Below are positions 62,892-64,000 of a DNA stretch of 64,000 bases, piece after piece. The stretch is from Salinirubrum litoreum (GTDB lineage: Archaea > Halobacteriota > Halobacteria > Halobacteriales > Haloferacaceae): NCBI RefSeq assembly GCF_020567425.1, contig NZ_JAJCVJ010000002.1, positions 1,157,068-1,221,067 on the forward strand, given 5' to 3'. A program made the position numbers and the translations under genes. The notes below the pieces were generated by a model that was given only the letters and a program-made list of their open reading frames with translations, did not search any database and was not told the DNA's origin. How positions within the stretch are numbered: the first letter of the stretch is position 1; every line of letters starts with the position of its first letter.

Positions 62892-63479
62892 GTGCCGCAG
62901 TTCCACTACCCCTGTCCCGGCTGTTCGACCACGAACAGCCTCCACCGCGCCGACTGCCAGTTCGAGGGCGTCGCGTGGCAGGCAGTGGAGAAGGCCTACA
63001 CCGACATCGTCGCCCGACTCGCGGCCGGTCCGACCCCGGAGGCCGCCCTGCGCGACGCGGTCCACGGCGAGTGGGACGCGCTCCACCAGTCCGCGCTGCA
63101 GCGCCTCCAGCGCAACGAGCGTGTCGTCGAGGAGGAGGGGAACCTCCGCCTGCTGACCGCCGCCGAGTACAAGGAGCGCGTCTCCGAACCGACCCGCGAG
63201 CCGATGGCGACCCTCTACCGGAAGGGGAGCGTGCCGGGCTGTCACGACAACGCCGTCTTCGCCATGATCGCGTGGTACGAGTTCGTCGGCCTGTCGTGGC
63301 CCGAGACGAAGGAGAACGTCGTGGCGTGGCTCCGCGACTCGGGGTCGTGGGAGCGTGGCGGCTTCGAGGAGGCCACGCCGGGCGAACTCGTCGAGAAGAA
63401 ACGCCACGTCTACGAGCAGGGGTACGGCTGGAAGGAGAAGGCCCGCGCCGCGAAGGCCGTCATCGACCGCCACGCCTGA
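62892..63479 (+). CDS. Uncharacterised protein with an N-terminal zinc knuckle
   Basis: A 195-residue soluble protein. An N-terminal CPGCSTTNSLHRADC (Cys8, Cys11, His18, Cys22) probably binds one zinc. A helical part with repeated Arg/Glu and Trp residues follows (VAWQAVEKAYTDIV, MIAWYEFVGLSWPETKE). I chose GTG 62892 because a TATA-like cctaagac lies about 30 bases upstream. No family is recognised; a nucleic-acid role is possible. Confidence 0.65.
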   Translation: MPQFHYPCPGCSTTNSLHRADCQFEGVAWQAVEKAYTDIVARLAAGPTPEAALRDAVHGEWDALHQSALQRLQRNERVVEEEGNLRLLTAAEYKERVSEPTREPMATLYRKGSVPGCHDNAVFAMIAWYEFVGLSWPETKENVVAWLRDSGSWERGGFEEATPGELVEKKRHVYEQGYGWKEKARAAKAVIDRHA

Positions 63480-63605
63480 GCGACCGGTCCGGCCCACGCT
63501 GTCGCTCCACTCGACTACGCCGAGCGATCACGCATCCGACTCGATCGCGCCGAGCCATCGCTCACCACACAAACGTTACACGTCCCGCAGGCGTACTCCC
63601 GCCGA

Positions 63606-64000
63606 ATGAGCGCACCCGAGACGGCGACCGCCGGCCAGTCCAGCGATGGATCGGCCATCCCCGCCGGTGGCTCCCGGCGCGCCGTCGCGACCGTCGTCGC
63701 CATCGTCTTCATCGATCTGCTGGGCTTCGGCATCGTCATTCCCATCCTCCCCTTCTACGTCCGGAGCTTCGGCGTCAGCGACGTGTTCATCGGCCTGCTG
63801 GCGGCCTCCTACTCGCTCACGCAGTTCGTCTTCGCGCCCTACCTCGGCCAACTCTCCGACCAGCGCGGTCGCCGGCCGGTCCTGATGCTCTCGCTGGCCG
63901 GGAGCGCCGTGGCGTGGACCGTCTTCGGACTGGCCGCCGAGACGACCGCGCTGTTCGGGGTGGTCGGTGGACTGGCGACGCTGTTCGCTTCCCGGATGCT
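63606..64000 (+). CDS. MFS transporter (3' end outside window)
   Basis: The N-terminal 131 residues of a major facilitator superfamily transporter are visible. The first helix pair is IVFIDLLGFGIVIPILPFYV, and the loop 2-3 signature GQLSDQRGRRPVL is motif A of the family. The drug/H+ antiporter (TetA-like) type is the closest general match; substrate unknown. The start is ATG 63606, with the promoter-like acgttaca near 63575. The gene is cut by the window edge. Confidence 0.88.
   Translation, partial: MSAPETATAGQSSDGSAIPAGGSRRAVATVVAIVFIDLLGFGIVIPILPFYVRSFGVSDVFIGLLAASYSLTQFVFAPYLGQLSDQRGRRPVLMLSLAGSAVAWTVFGLAAETTALFGVVGGLATLFASRM

Overview
The window is a GC-rich stretch of a halophilic archaeon (class Halobacteria). 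The evidence is consistent across it: very acidic proteins, TATA-like boxes about 27-32 bases upstream of many starts with little or no leader, a TFB gene, Tat-type lipoprotein signals, archaeal SecY, an archaetidylserine-decarboxylase-type protein, the Agl23 family and archaeal type IV pilin. I cannot fix the genus. No rRNA, convincing tRNA, CRISPR array or intact insertion sequence is visible.

Layout. 0-9.4 kb: a replication-factor-C-like ATPase (cut by the window edge) overlapping a phospholipid decarboxylase, methylmalonyl-CoA mutase, acetyl-CoA synthetase, a second acyl-CoA ligase, and small winged-helix and membrane proteins. 9.4-14.3 kb: an accessory-looking, gene-poor and AT-richer stretch with a 63-bp inverted-repeat pair, minisatellites, a Doc/Fic protein with a tiny partner, a five-repeat HNH endonuclease and a type IV pilin with a long structured leader. 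14.4-23.2 kb: hypoxanthine/guanine phosphoribosyltransferase, a five-gene dipeptide/oligopeptide ABC operon ending in tandem hairpin repeats, and TFB. 23.3-29.8 kb: Agl23, an Agl/UPF0104-type membrane protein, small zinc proteins, a divergent regulator/unknown pair, and a secY outside any ribosomal-protein cluster. 30-32.7 kb: the overlapping hemC-cobA-hemD operon. 33-41 kb: a nine-gene Mrp Na+/H+ antiporter operon. 41-45.7 kb: MutS-like ATPase, LarE, a highly structured non-coding element, a GNAT acetyltransferase and a minimal cytochrome-b-like membrane protein. 45.8-55.2 kb: a DUF7344-like regulator, a large Tat lipoprotein, a phosphate-transporter-like protein with a UspA-type protein, two flavoproteins and KDG kinase. 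55.3-64 kb: MutL, Nudix, a membrane protein/ferritin-like operon, two NAD(P)-binding oxidoreductases with a divergent HxlR regulator, and the start of an MFS transporter.

Most notable: a roughly 190-nt element (44223-44413) that folds by inspection into a long closing stem enclosing three perfect hairpins; two genes (mrpE, kdgK) whose promoters place the transcript start on a tiny leaderless ORF whose stop overlaps the main start; a 163-residue cytochrome b relative that appears to keep only one of two haem-ligand pairs; and a five-repeat HNH nuclease. Six minisatellites (unit 16-41 bp) recur at gene ends or in linkers.
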